Below are positions 20,701 to 32,280 of a stretch of 64,000 nt of DNA, piece by piece. Below the pieces are notes generated by a model. It ran no database searches. It was not told the origin of the DNA and saw only the letters and a program-made list of their open reading frames with translations. Origin of the DNA: Scolanthus callimorphus (taxonomy: Eukaryota > Cnidaria > Anthozoa > Actiniaria > Edwardsiidae); NCBI GenBank assembly GCA_033964015.1, contig CM066920.1, positions 6,601,912-6,665,911 of the forward strand, read 5' to 3'. Both the position numbers and the translations under genes were made by a program. Every line of letters begins with the position of its first letter. Position 1 is the stretch's first letter.

Positions 20701-23206
20701 GTCGCACAAACATTTATAAAGCGTGTCCCCCAGAGTTGAATATTCAATTGAATAGCCATGCTATAATGAACTGCCTTGTATTCAAATATGTTCGTTAGTT
20801 TTCAATTCATTGTTGCATGATTGATTTCATTCTTCAATCCAAAAATGCATTTCAAGTCAATATTACAGCCAAAAGACATAAAGAGTTGAATATTCAATTG
20901 AATATTGCATCATTACTTATTGAATCCAAAATGCATTTACCATTCAATATTAAACATGTTCAAATTTTGATTTCCTCATCAGTTGCTCACTCAGAGTAAT
21001 TATTTAAATTACAAAATTTTCAATATTGAATTGAAAATGGCTTTTTTGGATTGAATAATGAAATCAATATTGCAGTAATGAATTGAATACTCCCCTCCAG
21101 GGGAACACTTCATGTCTTTTGACCGTAATCGGAACATAAAATGCGTCAAATTAGCCATGCATATAAGACCTTCTCGAAAACCATACAGCTGTTTCTAAAA
21201 ACGCCGAAGCCTTACACGAGACAATTTTCTTGCAAAAAGTAGAGTGAAAAGTAGAGCTCGGTTCTACATTTTCTGCAACTCGCAACGCAACAAAATTATA
21301 TTGCATTCCAGGGGGATGTTACACGCGCGCTTTTCGCTGCAACTCACTACGCAACAAATATTGCGAGTTGCAAGAAAAATTGCCTCGTGTTTATAGTTTC
21401 GATCAGAATGACATGTAAAATTCGGATGTAATAGCTGTGGTAGTAGTACAGAGCTCATAAGGTTGCAAAGCGCTAGCAGAAGAACCTTCTAAGGCATAAA
21501 GGGATGCTTTGCCACAGCCAATTCTCTCTGGGTGAACAATTCACAAGTGCAAGAAAAGTTTCGTCCGAGATTGTCCCAAACGACCGAAAGATGGTCCAAA
21601 AATGTAATGTCCGAAACAAAACGTCCGAAAATGTTCGCGCCCTACTTTTTCATTAAATGTCCGAAATAGAACGTCCGAAATTTTAGCGCCCGATTTTTGT
21701 GAGGAGTTATGTAGTCTAATCAGCTTGGACAGCGGTTGTATTTATTGGCATCACCTTGATCGCCCTCGGCTTGGTGGGTTCTGAGAAGTTAGGCGCGTAG
21801 TATGTTGTACTATAATCATCACTTTCTCGAGCTATGATACTAGATCCGACCCCCTCCTTGAGGACTTGGGTTGGGACAGACTGTCTACACGAAGGTTGAA
21901 ACTGCTGGCCATTGAAATGTTTATGAAAAATCTATAATAATCTTTCACCAAAATATCTTATCGATAAATGTGAGAAAATCGATATACCATACCCTATTAG
22001 AGGCTTAACGGCATCATTTAAACTGCCCCTCCCTAAAACTAATTATGGCAAGAGGCGTACGTTTCGGATATAGAGGTGCATTTACATGGAAACGTCTTCC
22101 AGAAAAATTCCGTCAATGCAAATCAAATCTAAACTTAATGAGTTGCCCGCCAGCTTCTTCGATTCGCTTAAATTGACTTTTATACGAAAATGTTTAATCC
22201 GGACTTTTTATTTAAAATATATAGTATATTTTTTTCACGGCTCTCTCTCTCTCTCTCTCTCAACTATCTGTACAATCCTAAATATCGAACATACACAAAA
22301 TCGGTGACTCTTTTCGAGTCCACCTTAGTGTCATTCGTTATTACACTTAAACTGTCCGGTGGTTCTATTAAATCTTGACAGACTAGAACTTACCCAAGCG
22401 AGAACATAATTTTTGATTATTAATGTCATTAATAATGTATTAATAATTGATCAAAAAATATTACACGAGTTTCCCACCCTTCTAAGGCTTTAAAATTATA
22501 TATCGACGTGTACCAGCCATTGTACCGGCCCAACAATTTACATTCATAGTTTCCACATGTTGAGTCTCTCTCTCACTGGAAAATTGACCAGAACTTGCAG
22601 ATGTTCGAGAAACACTAGTTCCCCGGCACTTTTTAGGGGTTCTTCAGTCTCGTACTCAGACGTTATTTTTGTGCGTCTTTTGCGGTGATTTCTCCAATCG
22701 ATTTCTCTATTAAAATTTGTTTTGGAGCCGTAAGGGACTGGGAATGATTTGTAGACACGGCGCGCAAATGAGTTGTGGGACATGCGCAAACCATTGCGTA
22801 CCCTAGAAAGCGTCTGCAAGAAATTCCGATTTTATTATTCCGGTTATTTGGAACTAAAAGATAGGCTGAACCGGATGTTGATGAATATCAAATAAAAGGC
22901 CGAAACCTCCCCCCCCCCCACCCCCTTCCCACTGGCCTTCACAGTTCTGTTGGTCGCCATTTTGTTTTTTGTTTTTAAACAAAAACACACGCAGCCCACG
23001 AGCATTCACAAACGACAACACTCTCTTATAATTAAATGAAGTCACTTGATATTTTTCAAGAAGTCTCTTATATATTCTCTTCACACGTCCCTGCTTCCAC
23101 CAATCATAAAAAGTTATAGAAAAAGTGCTACTCAAGATTTCCTTTCAAGAGCAGCTTGATGTTTTCCAGCCCAAAACAGAGGTTGACCTGGTAAAGCAAT
23201 ACTCCC
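20701..23206. repeat. Array spacer between copies D and E
   Basis: No gene is supported. 20800-21060 is the AT-rich array repeat; 21060-21720 is the shared spacer block. 21724-21835 is a fragment of the last exon and intron of the EMI gene at 29 kb. A (CT)n microsatellite lies at 22241-22262. 22640-22815 is a CAGTCTCGTACC-type MITE, and 23030-23206 is the 3' flank of copy E, including the C-terminal part of the coding sequence that is out of frame. Confidence 0.65.
21724..21835 (-). pseudogene. Fragment of the terminal FN3 exon of EMI gene 2
   Basis: Matches 29335-29440 with few differences (ACAGCGGTTGTATTTATTGG, CGCCCTCGGCTTGGTGGGTT, then CTGAGAAGTTA). It holds about 55 bases of exon encoding [10 protein letters not shown]... 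and about 60 bases of the preceding intron. It starts abruptly where the CLN3 spacer block ends. Confidence 0.85.
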
Positions 23207-23976
23207 CTAATCCGAGCTCCAGGACGCAGTGTTTACGAAGATAAGTCTCGACAAACCCGCCAAGGCTATTGGTCTGGCCAATTGAACAAGACTAAGTGCA
23301 AGACCTTTGTCATTTACGTTATGAAACTTCTCTCCCAGACCAAGAACACCGAATACTCGAACGCACCCTTCCACGTAAGCTATCGTGAAGCAGAGCACTA
23401 CAGTGAGAGAGAATGATGGAAGGAAGCGAAACCAAGCCGCGAAGAGGAAAACGAATAAATGAGCAAGAGCAATAAGTACAAAAAGCCAAGTTTGACGGAA
23501 GGTAAAGAGATCCTTCAACCGCGAACAAAGACATGAGATGATGGAGAATAGAATTCCTTCCGAGCAACGCCCGATGTTAAATGTTAACATGTAGTATTGG
23601 TATGTATCTCGAGGTCGGACTGCGGACCCGGGATATGCTATAGTTGTAAGAATAGCATTCGTACACAACCAGAAGGTTAGGGTGCTTAAGAAGAAATACG
23701 AAATATGCAGCCATGATTTATAGACCACAGAAAAAAGCATTTCCTCCGGCGGTTCACCGTCCATCCCGTCTTCCTCGTCAGAACGTCTTGAAAGCCTCTT
23801 ATATTGGCATTGGCGGTCTTCCTGTGGATTTGAAGGCCTGTCCTCGCGTTCTGGTTTGTCCACAATGGCGTACGCGACCACAGTTACAAGGTTGAACGGG
23901 ATCCCCACGAGAACCGCATATCGTGGTGGTACGCAAGTCCAAGTCGTTAACCCTGAAACAAGAGGGTTTGATAAAG

Positions 23977-24960
23977 TAATATTAAATTAAATTAAATCTT
24001 TATTTATATAGCGCCTAACCAATACCTGTCCTAAGCGCTTTACAATAATAACAATATCTAGTAAAAAAAGTGAAACATTACAACAGTGTGTTTACAAAAT
24101 ATAGTCATTAAAATATTTTTTAAAAGAAGAACAAAATTAATTATCAATATTAAAAAGTTATAAACTAAAGCTTGCCTAATAAAACTGTCGTTAAATTCTT
24201 CGTAAAAACGCTTACTCGCGCTCCTGCCTAAGTTCTGGTGGCAGCGCATTCCAGAGCTTGGGCGGACCAGCGACAGAAAAGGCTCGGTCACCATTTAGTA
24301 TTTGTTCTTTGAACTGACAGATACTGTTGAGACATTGATCGTAAAATACATGGGTAGTTCCTGTAGCATAAAAGGTTGGAAATATAGGCAGATGTACGTA
24401 ATATGATCATATTTTCCTGTCAATGAGACAATGCGGGCAGCAGTGTTCTGACCATAAAGTAAATTCTGTGCTAGTCACTGCGTTCCGCCGCACAGAAAAT
24501 GTTTATATTGTATATTCTACATGAACGTACACGGGTGTAGGAGAGACACTTTCCAGTTACGTTTATTGAAGACGAGGTTAATTACAATAATCAAAGAAGC
24601 GAAGCAAAGTAGCCATAAAGGACAAAGTGACTTAGTATTTACAATGGAAAAGAATAATAGATAATGCAATTAAGTTCAATGAAATTAAATAAGTAAAAAC
24701 TTGCCCGGTCTACAAAAGTGGTGATTTCAAGCGAGTAACTGGAAGGTCAAGTGCAATTTGCATGAAAACTACAAGATTTAAAGGTGAATACAATTCCCAA
24801 GAGGATGCGCAAAGCGCTAAATTCCGAATGCCCAACATAAACACATGAGTTACAATAGTCAAGTTTGGAACTAACGAAAGCATGTACTAGGATTTCCGTA
24901 GAGTTCTTGCTGAGATATTTTCTTATTTTACTGATGTTCCTTAAGGGACGTGTCATTATT
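23977..24960 (-). pseudogene. LINE remnant (reverse-transcriptase C-terminus and 3' end) in copy E intron
   Basis: On the - strand, 24956-24780 encodes [20 protein letters not shown] then [18 protein letters not shown], the usual end of CR1-like reverse transcriptases (H-a-F-v-S-r-L-D-Y-C-N-S). Around 24300-24180 it gives DRAFSVAGPPKLWNALPPEL-like sequence, the typical next motif, after frame changes. 24060-23985 has TTTATTTATATAGCGCCTAA, a common 3' tail piece. Broken by stops and frameshifts. Confidence 0.8.
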
Positions 24961-26766
24961 TACCGGGGGGGAGGGCTCCCATTTTTTTCAAACAAGGCTA
25001 AAAAAAATTAGGACCCTCCCCTTGAACATAACAAAAAAAATGTGACCCTCCCCCAGTCGTAGGTAAAAAAAATTGGGACCCTCCCCCGTGCAATTTATTT
25101 TCCCGGTCACCAGGGACATGGTCGTTGTTAAAGCTCCAGGCCCCCGGGAACACTTTTGCAACATGGCGAAACGCGCCTTTACTTTGATAAACGCCATTTC
25201 ATCAAGCCTCCAGAGAAAAGATAAACGTTTTATTTTCTGCGTGTAGTAAAAAAGCCTGTTGGTTTTATTCTTCACGCGCTACAAATTATTATTATTCATG
25301 TGAGTGAAGCGCAGCCTAGAAACGAATTTCTATGCAGCTTGTACCGTCGAACTCACTTCTTTCGAACATATTGACTGCCAACCAGGTGTATCACTGGAGG
25401 GCTTTTGGGGGTTTTCATTTGTCCTTGCCAAGATACACATGCTTGTAACGACATTCTTTCGCATTCCGTTTTCTATGGGCAAGAGTCTTTAAAACTAGAT
25501 TAGAGGTCATTCCTTATGCGCGCGAAGCGCGCCGAAATTTTCAACATAATGAGTAAAATAAAACTAGAAAATGATATAGAACTCGTTTCTGGAATCTCTC
25601 TTTCAAGGCTTCAGGTTTCGAGAGATCCTCCCCTTTCACTCGCCCAAAATGAAGTGATCCCTCCCAAAATCCTCCGAAATCGGTCCTTAATAAACCAACT
25701 CTGGTTCAGCGTTAATTCCCCTTAATGCCCCGCTGAATATTCCCCCTATAGAAGGTCCGTGTTAAATTCCCTGCCCTTCCGTAGATTAATGTGTTAAATC
25801 CCCGGCCTGACCGCGTTACTTTCTCGCCCTGTCCCGGGGTGGGGGCCGGGGTGTCAATTGACTGGTGCATAAGGAACCGCGGTTATTATTCATCGCCTCG
25901 ATTATTTACGTGAGAATGTTTGGTAATACACGGGTAAAATGCAGTGATCCTCCCTCCAAGTACAATGATTAACTTATCCTACATGTCCCGTCCCCTGTTT
26001 GACCTAGTACTGTAGACATTTTACAGAAAAACGGGCTCGCATAACCTTAGTTGCGCGCGAAGCGTGCCCAAATTTTGATAAACGTTTGTTTGTTTGTTCA
26101 TCGTTTTTTTTTTTTTTTGTTCATCGCATTTCATCAAGCCTCAGAGAAAGGGTAGATGAACATGTTTTGTGTACGGCATGTGTGTATGCTAGTGTTTTAC
26201 ACTTTATAGTAAACAAAGCCTGTCAGGAGCTCAGGAAGTACACCACCTCAACTATATAGGTTAGGTTATATTATTAATGCGCACAACTGCGGTCCGCAAA
26301 TGACGAAGATATTTCATATGCGCGAAAAGCGCGGCCCAATGGACGAATTTCTATGCTTGTAACGTCGAAAACTCACGCTTACCTAAGGGGTCTTCTTTCA
26401 AACATATAGTGACATGCCCTCCAGGCCTATCATGTGCAGGGAAATTTTGGGGGAGTTTGATTTTCCTCGTCAAGATAACTTGTTCTTGTGAACGGTAGTG
26501 TCCTCATTGCCGAAAGAGTATATTAGATGTCATGTTTATGCGCGCGAAGCGCGCCGAAATTTTTATGGGTAAGTTGCTGAAATAACCACTATCGCTATTT
26601 GTTTTACCCTTTTCATCGTCCAAATGTTGCTGAAAAAAATTATGACCCTCCCCCAAACAGGAGTGAAAAAATTTGGACCCTCCCTTTAGACACGCGAAAA
26701 AAATTAGGACCCTCCCCACAAAAATAGGAGCCCTCCCCCCCCCCCGCTAAATAATGACACGTCCCT
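24944..26766. mobile_element. 1.82-kb non-autonomous DNA transposon in copy E intron
   Basis: Ends AGGGACGTGTCATTATTTAC and the inverted TAAATAATGACACGTCCCT are inverted repeats continuing into GGGGGGGAGGGCTCC, about 36 bp in all. Just inside each end are matching tandem units (AAAAAATTAGGACCCTCCCC). The core carries repeats such as ATGCGCGCGAAGCGCGCCGA (25510, 26540) but no transposase frame. Confidence 0.85.
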
Positions 26767-27488
26767 AAATGGACTTGGAAGAGAAGACGAGACGTTCTGA
26801 TTTGTCTTGATCATTTAGTTTCAGACTGTTATGCACCATCCACATCCAGGTGCTGTAATGTCCTCGACACATCTCTCAACCTTAGATTTAGTAATAGAAC
26901 ACAGATTGCTCATATTGAACAACTATCTCCCACGAAGGGGAGGTCAATAGTTTACAGCTATCGAATATATTCATTAAACTTCCACCATATAATTAATACA
27001 ATAAAACGCAATGGGGCGTTAAAAAAATAAGGCAACGGAATATTCTCTCACTAACCTGTGTAAATGAAATTTCCAAAAGTCGAAGCCAAGGTATATCCGG
27101 TCTGGCAGCCGACAAGGTATGCAGAATTATCTTGAAAACAAGCGATAAAATACATGCTCCAAACAATGTTCCAAGACTGAGACAAGGAAACACCGCCGTA
27201 AGCAGCAATGCGAACGTACACGTTATTAGAGAAAGCCAGAACAGCGAGTGTTATCAGAGCGATTAATAACCCAATGAGCAAAGAGACAAGTGGCTTCTGT
27301 TTCTTTATAATCCAACTGCCCGCTAACATTACCACAATCCCTGGGATTCCCGAAGCAAGAAGTAAAACCGAGGTTTGAATCTTTGTCCCTGATAAGATGT
27401 CTTGACTGGCTGGAACAATCAGGTAAAAGTGAATGACCGAGCAAATCCCCAGGACGATGAAGCAGACAAAATTCTTTTTATCACTCAT

Positions 27489-29110
27489 ATCGAGACGTTT
27501 GCGAATCTAGAATGGAAGGCAATCAACCAAGGGCTCCTACAGAAGACATCGGGGGATATTTTGTAAGAAGTTAGCCAATCAGAAAGCGAGTACAGAATAC
27601 AAAGGATCTTGACCTTCTTGAGATCTCAGACATCGAACGAAATATTCGCTTTTCTCTAACAATTGTGAAAGTTATGAGAGAAAATAACATTGAAACACTT
27701 AATTACTCATCGTCAGACGTATTGCAGGTATTTAATTTCCTTAAAATGGCTTGAATCTATAAATGACGAACTTTTTACGGGATGGCCGGTTGACGTAGTC
27801 GCACAGTAAGCGGAGCATAAAATGCGTAACATAGCCATGCATATAATGATCTTTTTGAAAAGCATCTTCAAAAAACGTTGAAAGCCTTGTATTCAAATGT
27901 GTTCGTTACTTTGTTCGGCAGATTAAGGCATGGGTCTCGTCATCCTTTTTAAAAAACTGACATCGGAAAGAGATTGCAGATGAAGCGTGGCCCTCTAGAG
28001 GTGAATATTCAATTCATTGTTGCATGATTGATTTCATTCTTCAATCCAAAAATGCATTTTCAATTCAATATTACATCCAAAAGACATAAAGCGTGTCCCC
28101 TAGAGTTGAATATGCAATTGAACATTGCATTATTACTTATTCAATCCAAATGCATTCACCATTCAATATTAAACATGTTCAATTTTGAATTCCTCATGCA
28201 GTTGCTCACTCAGAGTAATTATTTAAATTTCAAAATTTGCAATACTGAATTGAAAATTGCATTTTTGGATTGAATATAATGAAATCAATATTGCAGTAAT
28301 GAATTGAATACTCTCCCCTCCAGGGGAACACTTCTTTTGACCGTAAGCGGAAGATAAAATGCGTCAAATTAGCCATGCATGACCTTCTCGAAAAGAATAC
28401 AGCTGTTTCAAAAAACGCCAGAAGCCTTACACGCGACAAAAAAAGTAGAGCGAAAAGTAGCTAGAGCTCGGTTCTACACTTTCTGCAACTCGCAACGCAA
28501 CATAATATTCCATTGCAGGGGATGTTACACGCGCGCTTTTCGCTCCAACTCGCTACGCAATAAATATTGCGTTGCGACTTTGCAAGAAAAATTGCCTCGT
28601 GTTTATTGTTTCGATCAGAATTACATGTAAATTTCGGATGTAGTAGCTGTAGTAGTAGTAGAGAGCTCATAAGCGCTAGCAGAATAACCTTCTAAGGCAT
28701 AAAGGGACGTTTTGCCACATCCAATTCTCTCTGGGTGAACAATTCACAAGTGCAAGAAAAGTTTCGTCTGAGGTTGTCCCAAACGACCGAAAGAAAGTCC
28801 GAAAATGTTCGCGCCCCATTTTTTGGGAGGTATGTATTCTAGTTCTCCATTTAATGTCCGAAATAGAACGTCCGAAATTTTAGCGCCCGATTTTTGTGAC
28901 GAGTTATGTAGTCTAGCTCTTTATGCGGAAAATAGCTGCACTCAGATTTGGTTGTAGTCCCACTTTCAACTATAACATCTTGCTGTCTGTAGTGTCATCA
29001 ATAAAGGCGATCCTTTTGTATCACTCCGCTGAGTCTGTTGCTATATGCTCACAAACATTTTGATCTAGGCTTGTGTTAGACTACGTTGGTCATTGGAATT
29101 GCACCGTCAC
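27489..29110. repeat. 5' flank of copy E and spacer block up to EMI gene 2
   Basis: No gene is supported. 27780-28050 is the copy flank (TAAGCGGAGCATAAAATGCG). 28050-28450 is the AT-rich array repeat. 28450-29110 is the spacer block shared with 15.0-15.6 and 17.7-18.4 kb, ending GTTGGTCATTGGAATTGCAC, where EMI gene 2 begins. 27550-27780 is a segment not seen in the other copies. Confidence 0.65.
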
Positions 29111-29120
29111 TGAGATTTTC

Positions 29121-32100
29121 TCAAGTTCTAAAAGACATGACATCCGACTCTTTCCCCGGTTTTGTTGTAAAAGCTCGCACCGTGAGAAAGTACCGAGTGC
29201 CTCGTTCCAGCCCAGTCAATTTACATGATCTCGTAAAGCAAGTCTTTTGTTTGTCGCGCATGCGCTTCTCTCTCCCGTAAGCAATGACATAACGATGGAC
29301 GTAACCGTGTCTGTGTTGAGGAGCCCGCCAGGTAACTTGGACAGCGGTTGTATTTATTGGCATCACTTTGATCGCCCTCGGCTTGGTGGGTTCTGAGAAG
29401 TTAAGCGCATAGTATTTTTTACTAGACTCGGGAATGATACATGTAGGCAACACGATCTCGATGATTATCACTAAATCCTAATTGCCTTCAAAGTGATCGA
29501 TCCCCTAAATTCAGAAGTTGATTTGGACACTGTCCGACCTTCATTCCATACAGATAGTAACTTAAGCGGCCAATGTGAATCTTCATGATATGAAATTATC
29601 ATCAAGTGGTCTACATACCCCCTAAAGTTATAGACCGCTGAAGTTCCCTAATTTGGAGACGTTGATGAGGCTCGGACACAGTATGTCCGACCTCCATGCA
29701 GACACTAAAAAAAGGGAACTTTAGCGGCCAATGAGAATCTTCATGATATGAAATTATCATCAAGTGGTCTACATACCGCCTTGCCTTGTCTTGACCCAAA
29801 CACAGAATTCGTCATCCCAGTAAGGGTACTCGCCCTTTCTAGTCAGAGCAGAGAGCTTGACGCAGTACCATGTATATGGCTTGAGACCGTCCACGATCGC
29901 ACTAGAGGCATTGCCATCGACTGCCACCATGTTATATTTGGCATATGAGCTGATTTTGTAATACACCTGGAGAAAATGAAAATTGGCCAACTGTCATTTG
30001 GATGTTTAAATACTTTGATAATGCTTCATTAGTAGGAGGAGGAGGATGAAGGTGAACAGGGTGAGAAGATTCCCGCTTTCAAAAATGTTGCAACGTTGTT
30101 ACTAGCCACTTCTCAGCTTTACTGGAATGTCTAGTAAAACCTCCTGTACACGCACCCTCCTCCTAGCATTTCGGGATGCGCTACTGCTTGTGTCTTCAAC
30201 TTCTCCGCTGTTTTAGCGAAGAGTATTCACTGTGTTTACATTTTGACCATGGCATGTAGGATATTTGTCATTCATCAAAGTCGTAGTCCATTGAAAGAGT
30301 TACTGGACGCTTTGAAGCGATATGAACTGGCTAGAACACAAGTCTTAACTCTGCAGAACATACCGTGTGAACCAACGCGTATTCTTTGGCTTTAAGCAAA
30401 ACAACAAAAGCTATACGCAAAGGTACAGGCGATTGGTACAGCACTTTTGAACTTTTCATACGTTTTTCAACTTTTCATACCTTCCAAGTAACAATCCTTG
30501 CAAATCCCCATCCGCCCAGAAGAAAGAGGAGAAGGACCCTTGAATAGGTATTTTCCTCTTCCCCTTGGGGGAGGTGAGGGGAGGGCCCTGGTGTGCGCGC
30601 TTTTTAGTTCAATATGTAAATTTTTCTCGAAGGAACGTATGTTACATGCAACTTATCATTATTCTCATAAACCTTGTGGTCGTGCCTGACTTCAATCATG
30701 TGATTTTTCGTAAAGGTGAGGGCTTTGTAATAAACCTTGTGGGCAAGTATCTCCCCATTACGTAGATTGACAGGTACTGGGTGCCACGTGACATTAATGG
30801 CATCACTGCTGACCGGAAACGCCGTGTACACTGCAGGTGCAGCGGCAGGAACTGTTTGAAAAAGAGCAAAGAACATTTCGGAACATTCATTTGACAATAA
30901 TTTTAAGAGCTTGTGCCAGCCGCCATTTTGATAGCATAGCAACATACCAAGTCGGAGAAAGCATCCATTTCCATCGGCTGATTTGGAGAATATAGAGCAA
31001 TTTTGTCGATTGAATTTGGTAAATCAAATCTGAAACTTTGTTTTTAGATGTTTAGTAAGATATTTCTACACGTAGTTCGTCTTCTAATATTGAACGAAAA
31101 CAATAACAAAGGAGTGACTGCCACGGGCTCTTTAAGAAAATGCATGTTGTTTTTACTCTTAGACCCGTACCCTGCAGTCGACCCTTGTTGCAAGACCCAA
31201 GGCGCGTGATTCATCATGGAAAGGACGAACGCTTTCAATGTCACTCTTTCTTCGCCCTTTACATAATCCCCTGCGCGCCGGCCATATAACACAATATTGG
31301 TAACTTTTCAGAACCGCAAGAAACACAATTAACGACAAGGCACGAGTCCAGGCTGTGGTGTGTGACTTTGTTGTACATGCCTTCAAGATTGTCGAACAAG
31401 CATTTAACAGGTTAAAGATTCATTGGAAATTGTTGAACATTCATTGAATCAGTTGAACGTGCATTGAACCAGTTGAACAAACAATACTGAACCTGCTGAA
31501 CGCATTCAACAAGTTGGCCATCCACATTGAACATTCCACTGAGTACAATTTGTCCAATGGCATGTTCAAATGATTTACCCCGGGCCCAAGTTTCATTCTC
31601 GTTTCATTCTCTCACCATCTTCTCCAGTTGTGGCGCTGACCTCTGCCTTCTTTCCGTTGAGTTGTAGTCCAGCCAAGGACGCGTGCACCGTGATCATGTA
31701 CTGGGTGTACTTGCTAAGTCCTGACAACACCCATCTGTAATCCGCCGCATTGGCTCGGGGAACACTCACGGTATCTTGGCTTTCGGGATTGCCCTTTTCT
31801 AGATACTGTTTAGACAAACAGAAGCATTAGGATGCCTTTCATGGTCGTCTGTACTTTTAAGACAGTCAAGACTTTGGCAAGCATCGCGTTCAATACGTTT
31901 GTGTCACAGCAAACCCTGACAGCGTTCTATAAATAGTTATCATCTAGAAAATTGCGCGTTGTATCGTGGTCACCTGACAAAGTTTCTTGCAAGTTTTTGA
32001 AAAGTCTATCTCCTTATTTATTGTCGCTAAGCAACTAACTGAAGGATTCTCATCTTTTATGTTCCTCTCTCTTCATTTTAACTTATATAAAAACTCCAGA

Positions 32101-32280
32101 AACTCTAGTGAAGAACTTGGCCGTGCCCACGGTTCGATGCGCAGGACTGTAAGACTACCACACATACCGTTATTACATAGTTGGCTATTGCCTCGGCATT
32201 GTCAGCAGGTGTAGACCATGATACCTCCAGACTTGATGAATCTATCGCATTTGTTCTCAGATATCTCGGAGGAGAAGGAC
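29121..32280 (-). CDS. EMI gene 2, exons 17-21: three FN3 domains and stop
   Basis: FN3-1 is split between exons 17 (32280-32168; [20 protein letters not shown]) and 18 (31805-31616; [16 protein letters not shown]). FN3-2 is split between exons 19 (30851-30736; [12 protein letters not shown]) and 20 (29966-29777; [26 protein letters not shown]). FN3-3 is a single exon 21 (29392-29121; [33 protein letters not shown]). The internal introns of FN3-1 and FN3-2 are both phase 0 at the same place, after the C strand. The stop follows the end of FN3-3 (VMSFRT), with no transmembrane segment. The array spacer starts about 10 bases beyond, so the original end may have been lost. Confidence 0.85.

Larger units (their letters stand above)
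23207..27488 (-). pseudogene. CLN3/battenin-like copy E, C-terminal frameshift
   Basis: Exon 1 (27488-27056) is intact and starts MSDKKNFVCFIVLGICSV. Exon 2 starts at 23952 (TTTCAG|GGTTAACG) and follows the other copies until ALSLVQLARPIAL. There 19 bases present in copy C (between ATAGCCTT and GGCGGGTTTG) are missing near 23270. This removes VAGLSGG, changes the frame, and ends the protein at 23207 after a short unrelated tail (AGLSRLIFVNTASWSSD). The last membrane segment is thus lost, so the product, if made, is probably not functional. The original C-terminus can still be read out of frame down to about 23144. The intron is 3.1 kb, expanded by a LINE fragment and a 1.8-kb transposon. Confidence 0.8.
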
